Positions 34,237 to 42,488 of a stretch of DNA of 64,000 bases are shown here, in pieces. Source of the stretch: Mucilaginibacter segetis (GTDB taxonomy: Bacteria; Bacteroidota; Bacteroidia; Sphingobacteriales; Sphingobacteriaceae); contig NZ_JAEHFW010000003.1 of assembly GCF_016522075.1 (NCBI RefSeq), positions 248,001-312,000 of the forward strand. Direction: 5' to 3'. Both the position numbers and the translations under genes were made by a program. Under the pieces are notes generated by a model. That model was given only the letters and a program-made list of their open reading frames with translations, did no database searches and had not been told where the DNA came from. Every line of letters begins with the position of its first letter. The first letter of the stretch is position 1.

Positions 34237-37026
34237 CTACTTGTTTTTGAGCCAAACTGCGGCTTCTTTTGTATCCACAAAAAATTGCGCAGTTATTTTA
34301 CCCATGTTGATATCTACGCTTTTTTCAGCGGCCATACGGCTAAACGTACTGGGCGAATACACCCAGGCAAAATATTCAAGCCCGGCCTTTTCCATTTCAG
34401 GGAACCACACGCTACTGCCCCAGTCAACCGCTTCCGACCAATTACCCAATACATGCGTATTATCATTAAGTACTTTTTTGCATTGGTTTTTTCTCAGCAG
34501 ATCGAGCATTATTAAGCAACCTTTTTTAACCGATTCCAGGTTCTGATAACCTTTCCAGTCAACATCCAGCCATTTAGTATGTTTATTATAGCTAATCGAT
34601 ACAAAATTGCCTTTATAATAGGTTTTATTGTCGGTATCTATATCTAAAAAATCCTGTTTACCGTTTATAGGCAACAAAAAGTAAAAGGTGGAGCCTTCGC
34701 CGGGTTTGCTCTCTATCCAAAAACTACCATTATGTCTTTTGATGATTTCAGCAGCAATAAAAAGCCCAAGGCCCAAACCCTGAAACCGCATTGCTGTATT
34801 ATCAACCCGGTAAAACCTCTCAAACAGATCGTTGAGGTTTTCGCCTGCTATGCCTATGCCGAAATCCTGTACGGAAACAATGATGTTGTTTTCCTGAACA
34901 AAAGATCTGATTATTATTTGATCAGCATCAGGTGAATATTTAATGGCATTGGTTAAAAAGTTATTGATCACCTGCTCCACACGTAATTTATCGCCTTTAA
35001 AGCTGACGTTGGCATTGGCATGTACAATTATCCTGTGATCATCGGTTATATGTTGCACACTCTCTACAGCTTCTGCAAGTGCCTCATCAAAGTTAAATGC
35101 CTCGGTGTTGTAAACCATTTTACCGGCATTAATTTTCGATACGTCAAGCAGGTCGGCTATCAACTTTTCTAACCGGTCCAGTTGTTTACCGGCTTTATCA
35201 ATAAAAATAAAAGAGCGGTCGGTAGTATCAATTAGTTTTTTAGCTAGCTGAAAAAATGCCTTAACCGTTGTTAAAGGCGTGCGTAATTCGTGGCTGGCAA
35301 TACTAATAAATTCATCCTTCTTCTGCTCTTTTAATTTTTGGTCGTGTATATCGGTGATAGAGCCTATCCATTTTACTACCCTGCCCTGGTCATCTTTTAA
35401 TGATAGTGCCCGGGTAAGGTGCCAGCGGTATTCACCATCCTTTTGCCTGAGACGGTGCTCATACTGAAAATCATCGCCGTTTTCCACAACAGCAAACCAT
35501 GCTTCAAGATTATTCTGCAAATCATCCGGATGGATAAAATGAGTTAATGTTAGTTCTTTTATTTTATCGATACTGTAACCGGTAAACTCCTCCCATTGCG
35601 GATTGTAATAATTTATCTGTCCTGTTTTGTCCGTTACAAAAAGCTTCTGCGGTATAGTTTCAGCAATCAGTTTAAATACATCTTCGCTTTGTTTTAAGGC
35701 TTCCTCGGCTCTTTTGCGATCAGTTATATCAACTACAACCCCGGTCAGTAATTTTTCGTTGTTTTGGTTGCTTAATTCCGTTTTGCCGCGTACAAAAAAC
35801 CACTTATTAATACCGTTCACGGTAATACGGTATTCCGTTTCATAAACACCTTGTTCTGCTATGGCTTTATTTCTGAGGCGGTCGGCCACATTCATGTCAT
35901 CCACATTTACCAATTGTCGTAACAGTACAGGGTCGCAACCTTCAGGTGAATAGGGCACACCAAACATTTTTGATATGCTCTCATCAAAATAAAGTGTATT
36001 TTTTTGGGTATCCAGTGTCCAGGTGCCTACCAGTCCGGATGATAATGCCGACCGTAACTGGGCCTGAGTTAACTTAAGTGTTTCCTCAATTTGTCTGCGA
36101 TTTTGTATCTCAGCAATGGCGGCTTCATTTAAACGCGCGTTATCAAGCGCCAGCGCTATATGGTTGGCGAGGTTTTGTGCAAAGCGCAGATCGGTTTCAT
36201 CATAATACTTGCCGGGTATACTGGATATAAAGGTAATTACGCCTTTAATAACATTTTTACTGAACATGGGTACCGTTATTACCGACTGCAGCCCTATTTT
36301 TTCGATCTCCTTTAGCTTCTCCGGATCACTAATGGCAGATTTTATCATTTCATCCGTTATTACCGGCACAAACGATGGTTTGCCGGTTTTAATTACCCCG
36401 CCCGCTCCGCGGTCACTGTTAAGGTCTATCGGGTTATTTTTACGGTAGGAGTGTGCCCAATTTACCGCCTCCGGATCCTCATGGGCCAATATCAGTAAAT
36501 CAGTTCCGTTGTTATTTAAAACATCGATGGTAAACCAGTTGGCAAATTTAGGTACAATAAGTTTTGATATTTTTTGCAGCGCGGTATGCGTATCGCGTGC
36601 CTGTGCCAGTTCTTCAACAGCTGTATTAAGGTACCAGAGCAGGTCCTCGTTTTTTTTATATTGCGTAACGTCGCGGTTAAAAATATAGGTACACGTAAGG
36701 TTATCGGCATCTGTAAAATGGCGGGTAGTTAAAATTGCCCATCGGTCAATATTGTTTTTGCAAATAACGCATACCTCCAGGTTATTTGTTTCCTGCTGCT
36801 CCTGTAAAAGTTTTATGATATTCCCTTTTTCAGAACTGTAAAAGGCCGATAACGGCTTGCCTATATACTCTTCGCTGCTATAGCCTGTTAATTGCAGTTC
36901 GGCCTGGTTGGCATAAACTATAATTCCCTTATCATCAATTGCAGCTGCGCCAATAACACCATCATCCAAAAAATCACGATAGGCGGTATGATCAAAAGGA
37001 GGTCGCTTATTTTTTTGGTCTAACAT
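34237..37026 (-). CDS. PAS-GAF-PAS-PAS histidine kinase with C-terminal STAS-like domain
   Basis: A 929-residue soluble kinase. PAS (20-122), GAF (135-300), PAS (322-437), PAS (447-565), HisKA with SIASHELRTPL (His579), HATPase_c (about 683-787) with NFLTNAIKYS and DFGIGIA. After a short linker a domain at 805-929 follows (YKGNFVSISYNKHTKWLDV..., GLEYFAWVYSPS), resembling the STAS/SpoIIAA-like proteins usually encoded alone in Bacteroidota. A catalytic phosphorylation serine cannot be confirmed. No receiver gene is adjacent on this strand. It is divergent from the MarR gene. Confidence 0.9.
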   Translation of the reverse strand: MLDQKNKRPPFDHTAYRDFLDDGVIGAAAIDDKGIIVYANQAELQLTGYSSEEYIGKPLSAFYSSEKGNIIKLLQEQQETNNLEVCVICKNNIDRWAILTTRHFTDADNLTCTYIFNRDVTQYKKNEDLLWYLNTAVEELAQARDTHTALQKISKLIVPKFANWFTIDVLNNNGTDLLILAHEDPEAVNWAHSYRKNNPIDLNSDRGAGGVIKTGKPSFVPVITDEMIKSAISDPEKLKEIEKIGLQSVITVPMFSKNVIKGVITFISSIPGKYYDETDLRFAQNLANHIALALDNARLNEAAIAEIQNRRQIEETLKLTQAQLRSALSSGLVGTWTLDTQKNTLYFDESISKMFGVPYSPEGCDPVLLRQLVNVDDMNVADRLRNKAIAEQGVYETEYRITVNGINKWFFVRGKTELSNQNNEKLLTGVVVDITDRKRAEEALKQSEDVFKLIAETIPQKLFVTDKTGQINYYNPQWEEFTGYSIDKIKELTLTHFIHPDDLQNNLEAWFAVVENGDDFQYEHRLRQKDGEYRWHLTRALSLKDDQGRVVKWIGSITDIHDQKLKEQKKDEFISIASHELRTPLTTVKAFFQLAKKLIDTTDRSFIFIDKAGKQLDRLEKLIADLLDVSKINAGKMVYNTEAFNFDEALAEAVESVQHITDDHRIIVHANANVSFKGDKLRVEQVINNFLTNAIKYSPDADQIIIRSFVQENNIIVSVQDFGIGIAGENLNDLFERFYRVDNTAMRFQGLGLGLFIAAEIIKRHNGSFWIESKPGEGSTFYFLLPINGKQDFLDIDTDNKTYYKGNFVSISYNKHTKWLDVDWKGYQNLESVKKGCLIMLDLLRKNQCKKVLNDNTHVLGNWSEAVDWGSSVWFPEMEKAGLEYFAWVYSPSTFSRMAAEKSVDINMGKITAQFFVDTKEAAVWLKNK

Positions 37027-37123
37027 TGGTTTTTATCAGCCTGTAAAGGTTAAATATTTATCGAAACATAATTGCATCAATTTAGTGTTGGTTTTTAAAA
37101 AAATATAAAATATATTTTTAATT

Positions 37124-37137
37124 ATTGATATATCAAT
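37124..37137. promoter_or_regulatory. Palindromic operator candidate upstream of marR
   Basis: ATTGATATATCAAT, a perfect 14-base palindrome directly before the -7 box TATATTTG at 37138-37145, between the divergent kinase and the MarR gene. The position fits MarR autorepression. Confidence 0.45.
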
Positions 37138-37145
37138 TATATTTG
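37138..37145 (+). promoter_or_regulatory. -7 promoter box for the MarR gene
   Basis: TATATTTG, perfect consensus, 20 bases before the TTG start at 37166. Confidence 0.55.
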
Positions 37146-37165
37146 CATCAATAAAATATGTAGTT

Positions 37166-37600
37166 TTGGAAAATTTGAATGAAATAGTGTTTTACAGTTT
37201 GGATAAAGCTATACGCAGCTACCGGCAATTTGCACATCAGCAACTCAGCGCGCACGGGTTTGATGTAACGGTTGACCAATGGCTTGTGTTAAGATCAATA
37301 GGCGAAAATCCGGATTATTCACAACACCAGATAGCTGAGATGACCTTTAAGGATTATGCATCGCTTACGCGGATAATAGAATTGCTTGTAAAAAAGAAAT
37401 ATCTGGAGCGTACCATGCATCAGCACGACAGGCGCAGGTTTAATTTAACCTTAACCGATAGTGCACATCAGGTATTAAAGGCCATGCAGCCGGTAATTGA
37501 AAATAACAGGAAACATGCGCTAATGGATATTAGCCATAGTGATATACAGCAACTGCAAAAAACGTTAAGCCAGATCATCAAAAACTGCGGTATTACATAA
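37166..37600 (+). CDS. MarR family transcriptional regulator
   Basis: A 144-residue winged-helix dimer protein with a TTG start; the ATG at 37158 runs straight into a stop. HTH region: YSQHQIAEMTFKDYASLTRIIELLVKK, then wing DRRRFNLTLTDSAHQVL. MarR proteins usually repress their own gene and a neighbour and respond to small phenolic or oxidant signals. It is 25 bases upstream of a serine hydrolase, probably one operon, and divergent from a kinase. Confidence 0.9.
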   Translation: MENLNEIVFYSLDKAIRSYRQFAHQQLSAHGFDVTVDQWLVLRSIGENPDYSQHQIAEMTFKDYASLTRIIELLVKKKYLERTMHQHDRRRFNLTLTDSAHQVLKAMQPVIENNRKHALMDISHSDIQQLQKTLSQIIKNCGIT

Positions 37601-37625
37601 TCAATATCACAAACATCTAAAAAAA

Positions 37626-38930
37626 ATGAAACGGTTAACATTACTGTTATTACTGGCGGTGCCGGTGGTAACAATGGCTCAGAGTATTGCCGAAAAGGCC
37701 GACGGGCTGCTAACAACTTATGCTCAGCAAAACCGCTTTAGCGGCAATGTGCTGATAGCCATTAAAGGAGAAATAGTTTTTGAAAAAGCTTACGGGTATG
37801 CCGATAAGGAAAACAACAGGTTAAATAACCTCCAAACTGAATTCAGGGCGGGTTCATTAACTAAAATGTTTACTTCCACCCTTATTATGCAACTGGTTGA
37901 AGCCAGAAAGATCGCCTTAACAGATAAGGTGAGTAAATATGTGCCCGGCTTTCCCTATGGTGATAAAATAACTATTAAAAACCTGCTGAGCCATACCTCC
38001 GGCATACTGGGCACAACCAGCCCCGATGCTGATAATGCGGCAGATCTGGTTAAAACATTTAAAAGCGAACCCCTTGCATTTAACCCGGGCGAGCGTTTTG
38101 AATACAATAATTTTAACTATATACTGCTGGCATATATTGCTCAAAAAATTACAGGCGTATCCTATCCGCAGTTGGTTAAACAGCGGGTATTTAATAAGGC
38201 TGGAATGATACATACCGGTATCGATTATCCGGGCCGGAAAAGTACCGATGCGGCTTTGGGCTACACCCTTAACCGCGAAACCGGACAGACTGAACGGATA
38301 GAGACCGCTAATGTATCGGCGGCTTCTGGCGCAGGGGCATTATATACTACCGTAAACGATCTGTTAAAATGGGCAAAAGCAATAGATGAGCATAAGGTAT
38401 TGTCTGTTAAAAGCTATGAAACTGCCATTACGCCTGTGCAACCGGGTTACGGTTTAGGCTGGATAGTTAATAACGATAGCGATCGGTTGCGTATAGGGCA
38501 TACAGGTTCCATTGAGGGCTTTATGGCCGATTTTGTACACTACCCTAAAGAGGATATCACTATTATTTTTCTGTGTAATTTATTACCACCGGTTGATATG
38601 CATATTGAGCGGGCACTTATCGCTATTGTTTTTAATGAACCTTATAGCCTTGAGACCGATAAAAAGGAGATAAAACTGAGTACTGATGAATTAGCACAAT
38701 ACACAGGCACATTTGAAACCGATGGCCAAAAGATGGTGGTATCCGTAAAGGATGGTAAGTTGTATGTGCTGGCGCCCGGTGGCGATACAGCCGAACTGGC
38801 AGCACAGGCTAAGGACAAATTTTTTGTAGTTGGCCCCCAGGTAAGTGTGGAGTTTTTACGTAAAGACGGAAAAATAGATGCTATAAGTGTGGATATGCAT
38901 GGCGGGATAACATTTAAAAAGGTTTTATAA
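37626..38930 (+). CDS. Secreted serine hydrolase (beta-lactamase class C family)
   Basis: A 434-residue protein with a signal peptide (MKRLTLLLLLAVPVVTMAQ). The penicillin-binding-type active site is complete: SLTK (Ser77, Lys80), YNN (160-162) and a HTG triad (RIGHTGS). A C-terminal beta domain (about 350-434) with GTFETDGQKMVVSVKDG follows. Such enzymes are peptidases, esterases or beta-lactamases, the substrate not deducible. It sits behind a MarR regulator, which suggests inducible expression. Confidence 0.88.
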   Translation: MKRLTLLLLLAVPVVTMAQSIAEKADGLLTTYAQQNRFSGNVLIAIKGEIVFEKAYGYADKENNRLNNLQTEFRAGSLTKMFTSTLIMQLVEARKIALTDKVSKYVPGFPYGDKITIKNLLSHTSGILGTTSPDADNAADLVKTFKSEPLAFNPGERFEYNNFNYILLAYIAQKITGVSYPQLVKQRVFNKAGMIHTGIDYPGRKSTDAALGYTLNRETGQTERIETANVSAASGAGALYTTVNDLLKWAKAIDEHKVLSVKSYETAITPVQPGYGLGWIVNNDSDRLRIGHTGSIEGFMADFVHYPKEDITIIFLCNLLPPVDMHIERALIAIVFNEPYSLETDKKEIKLSTDELAQYTGTFETDGQKMVVSVKDGKLYVLAPGGDTAELAAQAKDKFFVVGPQVSVEFLRKDGKIDAISVDMHGGITFKKVL

Positions 38931-39345
38931 CACTTAAAAATAAATAAACTATACCACGGATGGGCGGTAAGAAGGTGAATAAAAACACTGGAATGCCGCC
39001 CATTTTTCGTATATTTATAGTATGGTATATGTGGCGAAATATCAGCAAAATAACCCCCGGAATTTATTACCGCTAAAACCTCGTTGAGGCGTAAAAACGA
39101 AAAATTTATTACTACTGTAAGGCGTTTGAGCAGTAAAAAAAATCTATTTTTTTTTATTGTTTAAATATCAAAACCGCGTTTACGCAGCGTAATGATGGAT
39201 TCCTGATCTGTTACCAGAAATTTAATTTTCGCAACTTTTAAAGCGGCTATTTCGGTAAAATAAGGACAAAGTATTAAAAACATGCTACCAGTTTATAGAA
39301 GTTTAGTGTTAAATTGATAAGTTTACCCTAACAATTATACCTGTT
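38931..39345. other. Gap with one possible small ORF remnant
   Basis: A 415-base region with poly-T/A tracts. The minus strand holds a 40-codon ORF at 39161-39283 ending in KFLVTDQESIITLRKRGFDI. Its codon use looks protein-like, but it has no recognised family and may be a tail of a lost gene. The region is otherwise unremarkable. Confidence 0.4.
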
Positions 39346-40419
39346 ATGAAAGCATACCCTTTTACCACCTTAAGTTGTTTACTAATTGCTACCGTTATCA
39401 GTCTGAATGTTTATGCCCAAAAGCAGGCACATGGCAGGGTTTGGTCTAAAGCAAAGGCCAATACCTGGTATGCACAGCATAAATGGATAAGCGGTAGTGA
39501 TTTTATCCCCAGCACTGCCATTAACCAGTTAGAAATGTGGCAGGCCGATACTTTTGATCCGGCTACTATTGACCGTGAACTGGGTTACGCCGAGGGTATA
39601 GGCTTTAACACCATGCGCGTGTTTTTATACAGCCTGGCCTGGAAAGAAGATAATGCGGGTTTCAAAAAACGGGTAGATGAATACCTTACCATTGCAAATA
39701 AGCACCACATACAAACCATGTTTGTTTTTTTTGATGATTGCTGGAACGCCGATGCGAAAATTGGTAAACAACCGGCACCAAAACCGGGCATACATAACTC
39801 AGGTTGGCTGCAGGACCCGGGTAACAGGCTAAATGATGCAGGTATTTATACCGATCTGGAAGCTTACGTAAAGGATGTAATGACCACCTTTAAAGATGAT
39901 AAGCGTATTCTGTTATGGGACCTGTACAACGAACCGGGCAACTCCGGTAAAGGTGATGCATCAATGGCTTTGTTAAGTAAAACCTTTGGCTGGGCAAGAG
40001 AGGTTAATCCCTCGCAGCCGGTATCTGCAGGATTATGGGCCTGGAATTTAGAAAATCTGAACACTTACCAGGCCGCAAACTCCGACGTGCTGACCTATCA
40101 TGATTATACCGACGAAAATTCGCACCTTAAAACCATACAACTGTTAAAAACCAACGGCAAGCCAATGATATGTACCGAATACATGGCCCGCCCGCGTAAC
40201 AGCCGTTTTGCCAATATTATGCCTATGCTGAAAAAGGAAAATGTGGGAGCGCTTAACTGGGGCTTTGTAATGGGTAAAACCAATACTATTTATGCCTGGG
40301 ATACCCCAATACCAGATGGCAGCGAGCCGAAAGAATGGTTTCATGATATTTTCCGGAAAGACGGAACCCCTTATAAACAGGATGAAGTTGACCTGATAAA
40401 GAAACTGAACGGCAAATAA
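39346..40419 (+). CDS. GH5-like secreted glycoside hydrolase
   Basis: A 357-residue TIM-barrel enzyme with a signal peptide ending near NVYAQ. The acid/base is Glu196 in LLWDLYNEPGN and the nucleophile Glu278 in PMICTEYMARP, the clan GH-A arrangement at the ends of strands 4 and 7. Other family residues are FNTMRVFLYS and YHDYTDE. Substrate class is uncertain (beta-glucan, mannan or xylan). No SusC/D pair is nearby. It ends 115 bases upstream of the SAM riboswitch. Confidence 0.85.
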   Translation: MKAYPFTTLSCLLIATVISLNVYAQKQAHGRVWSKAKANTWYAQHKWISGSDFIPSTAINQLEMWQADTFDPATIDRELGYAEGIGFNTMRVFLYSLAWKEDNAGFKKRVDEYLTIANKHHIQTMFVFFDDCWNADAKIGKQPAPKPGIHNSGWLQDPGNRLNDAGIYTDLEAYVKDVMTTFKDDKRILLWDLYNEPGNSGKGDASMALLSKTFGWAREVNPSQPVSAGLWAWNLENLNTYQAANSDVLTYHDYTDENSHLKTIQLLKTNGKPMICTEYMARPRNSRFANIMPMLKKENVGALNWGFVMGKTNTIYAWDTPIPDGSEPKEWFHDIFRKDGTPYKQDEVDLIKKLNGK

Positions 40420-40505
40420 TCCCCCTTAACAATTCATAATAACATATAAAAGATACATTGTTAATAAAAAATTATAAAGTCTATAGGAATTATAGATTTT
40501 ATAAT

Positions 40506-40513
40506 TACATTTG
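40506..40513 (+). promoter_or_regulatory. -7 promoter box of the S-box/peroxiredoxin transcript
   Basis: TACATTTG, perfect consensus, ending 24 bases before the riboswitch P1 helix. Confidence 0.6.
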
Positions 40514-40534
40514 CAGTGTTATCGTTCTTTTAAA

Positions 40535-40650
40535 TACTTATCCAGAAAGACAGAGGGAAAGGCCCTATGATGTCTTAGCAACCTGTACCGGCTGTAAAAG
40601 CAAGTAAAAGGTGCTAATTCCTGCTCCGCCAAACGGGGACAGATAAGCTG
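40535..40650 (+). ncRNA. SAM-I (S-box) riboswitch
   Basis: Landmarks of the S-box in order: P1 CTTATC (40537-40542) pairing with GATAAG (40642-40647), CAGAGGGAAAGGCCCTATGA, CTTAGCAACCTGTA, AAAGGTGCTAATTCCTGCTC and the 3' ACAGATAAG. These match the conserved core of SAM-I aptamers that bind S-adenosylmethionine and switch off gene expression. It sits between the promoter box and the peroxiredoxin gene, with about 117 bases of leader afterwards. The expression platform is not resolved, because no strong terminator was seen. Confidence 0.9.
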
Positions 40651-40766
40651 ATTAAAAAAAGAAAATAACGTTGTAAGGCGTTACTATCTGCACGCTCACT
40701 TTACGGATAAATATTAAAATTTCGGGAACATTAATTAAAATATTAACTACCATTAATAATATTATT

Positions 40767-41402
40767 ATGAGCTTACGATTAGGCGATACCGCCCCCAACT
40801 TTAAAGCAAAAACATCACAAGGTGATATTGATTTTTATGAATTTTTAGGTGACGGTTGGGGCGTGCTTTTTTCGCACCCGGCAGATTATACACCGGTTTG
40901 TACCACCGAACTGGGTAAAACAGCATCCTTAAAGGAGGAGTTTGAAAAACGTAATGTAAAGGTTGCCGCTTTAAGTGTAGATAGTGTAGAATCGCACAAA
41001 AACTGGATAAAGGATATCAACGAAACCCAGGACGTAGAAGTTAACTTTCCCATTATTGCCGATGAGAGCCGCGAAATAGCTGAGGCTTATGATATGATAC
41101 ATCCCAACGCTTCACTTACGGCAACGGTGCGGTCTTTATTTATCATCGGGCCGGATAAAAAGATCAAACTGATCATCACCTATCCGGCATCAACCGGGCG
41201 GAATTTTCAGGAAATACTCCGGGTGATTGATTCCCTGCAGCTTACCGCCAACCACAGTGTGGCTACCCCCGCCGACTGGAAGGACGGCGAGCAGGTGGTG
41301 GTACTGCCATCCATAAAAACAGAGGATATCCCTGCAAAATTCCCTAAGGGATTTGTAGAGGTGAAACCCTATCTGCGTTTAACACCGCAGCCCAATAAAT
41401 AG
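40767..41402 (+). CDS. 1-Cys peroxiredoxin (LsfA/Prx6 type)
   Basis: A 211-residue peroxidase reducing hydroperoxides. The peroxidatic Cys45 sits in HPADYTPVCTTELG and it is the only cysteine, so it is the 1-Cys form. The long C-terminal dimerisation part has DWKDGEQVVVLP and KPYLRLTPQP. It resembles LsfA of Pseudomonas and mammalian Prx6. It is downstream of an S-box riboswitch, meaning it should be induced when SAM (methionine) is low. By analogy with the sulfate-starvation protein LsfA, it may belong to a sulfur-limitation response (inference). Confidence 0.93.
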   Translation: MSLRLGDTAPNFKAKTSQGDIDFYEFLGDGWGVLFSHPADYTPVCTTELGKTASLKEEFEKRNVKVAALSVDSVESHKNWIKDINETQDVEVNFPIIADESREIAEAYDMIHPNASLTATVRSLFIIGPDKKIKLIITYPASTGRNFQEILRVIDSLQLTANHSVATPADWKDGEQVVVLPSIKTEDIPAKFPKGFVEVKPYLRLTPQPNK

Positions 41403-41438
41403 TATTTTATTGATTTAAATAGTTTTTTGTTTTAATTA

Positions 41439-41509
41439 CATCGCGTGACCGAGTGGCGAGGTAAGGGCCTGCAAAACCCTTTACGGCAGTTCGAATCTGC
41501 CCGCGATAT
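41439..41509 (+). tRNA. tRNA-Cys (GCA), atypical
   Basis: 71-nt cloverleaf with anticodon GCA, T arm GGCAG-TTCGAAT-CTGCC and the Cys-type discriminator U73. The acceptor stem pairs ATCGCG with CGCGAT but position 1-72 is C-A and anticodon-stem pair 31-39 is C-A. CCA is not encoded. These mismatches are unusual but the anticodon and U73 identity elements remain. No own promoter box was seen, so it may be co-transcribed with the peroxiredoxin gene. Confidence 0.8.
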
Positions 41510-41553
41510 CAACTTGCAAAGTCATTGTCGGTAATGATGGGGGCTTTGTATTA

Positions 41554-41743
41554 ACTCACCCGGTAGTGGCTCCGCCCGACCACCTTCTCTCTCCGCAAGC
41601 GGAAAGAGGGATTTTGTCATTCTGAACGATAGTGAAGAATCTTATACACCCTGCAAACGTTTAGCATAGCAAAAAATGTTATGTTTTCTCCACCCTCTTT
41701 GCGTAGCAGAGAGGGTGGACCAGCACAGCGCAGTCGGGTGAGT
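41554..41743. repeat. Inverted-repeat intergenic element, copy 2
   Basis: Ends are inverted as in copy 1 (25289-25438): ACTCACCCGG...CGACCACCTTCTCTCT left and GCAGAGAGGGTGGACCAGC...CAGTCGGGTGAGT right. A second repeat type, GTCATTCTGAACGATAGTG, is nested in the middle. It fills the gap between tRNA-Cys and the methyltransferase gene. Confidence 0.6.
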
Positions 41744-41749
41744 AGCTAT

Positions 41750-42376
41750 CTAAAAAACCCTCGGCACTTTCTTTTGCAGGCACCAGGTGGTCATGCAGCG
41801 CAGGTTTTGCACGTTAGTGGTTTTTATCGGTTCAAATAATTCGCCATCCAGTTCGCGGGTATATTCCATTAATATTTGTTCATTCACCAAAAAGCGTTCG
41901 CTGCCATCGGGCAGGGCATACCGGCTGTTACCCAGCGGAATAACCCTGTCCTCTATACCAATATCTGATGCCAGCCTTGCGAAAAAGTAACCACCCGGTT
42001 TTAATACCCGCCAGGCAGAGCGCAGCATGGCATCAAAATGGTTGCTATCGGTAGCAAAATGCAGTACTGCGCTGCAAATCACCAGGTCAAAAGTATGGTC
42101 AGCAAACGGAAGTTTCTCTACACCGGCCACCACAAAGTTTTTGACGGAATTATGCGTCGATAGTTTTTTGGAAAGTGCCTTTATATCGCTTATTGCTTCG
42201 GCGTTTTTATCTACCCCGAAAACCTCAAAACCATTCTGTAAAAAATAAACCAGGTTACGGCCGCCGCCGCATCCGGCATCCAGTATTTTTTTACAGTCAC
42301 CAAACCGTCCCTTCAATAATTGATCGAACAGGTAAATGTCGATATTGCCGTATAATTGTTGTGCTGTTTGCTTCAT
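41750..42376 (-). CDS. Class I SAM-dependent methyltransferase
   Basis: 208 residues with a Rossmann fold. Motif I LDAGCGGGRNLVYF near 33-46, motif II VFGVDKNAEA, post-I DLVICSAVLHF and motif VLKPGGYFFARLA. It resembles ubiquinone/tellurite-type (Methyltransf_11/25) methylases. The substrate is unknown. It is divergent from the DUF5916 barrel gene, and 3' of it lies the inverted-repeat element. Confidence 0.88.
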   Translation of the reverse strand: MKQTAQQLYGNIDIYLFDQLLKGRFGDCKKILDAGCGGGRNLVYFLQNGFEVFGVDKNAEAISDIKALSKKLSTHNSVKNFVVAGVEKLPFADHTFDLVICSAVLHFATDSNHFDAMLRSAWRVLKPGGYFFARLASDIGIEDRVIPLGNSRYALPDGSERFLVNEQILMEYTRELDGELFEPIKTTNVQNLRCMTTWCLQKKVPRVF

Positions 42377-42488
42377 ATTCAGTATATAAAAGTAATACTT
42401 AAAGGCTATTGGCCTGTCATTTTAAAATAAATAGTGTTATTATTGTATATATCACATTTCTAAATAAACAGAACCATAACCTAACACA

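Noticed and set aside
39161-39283. 40-codon ORF on the minus strand as a real small gene
   Set aside because: The end looks protein-like, but no family, promoter or conservation can be shown. Kept only as a note in the gap.
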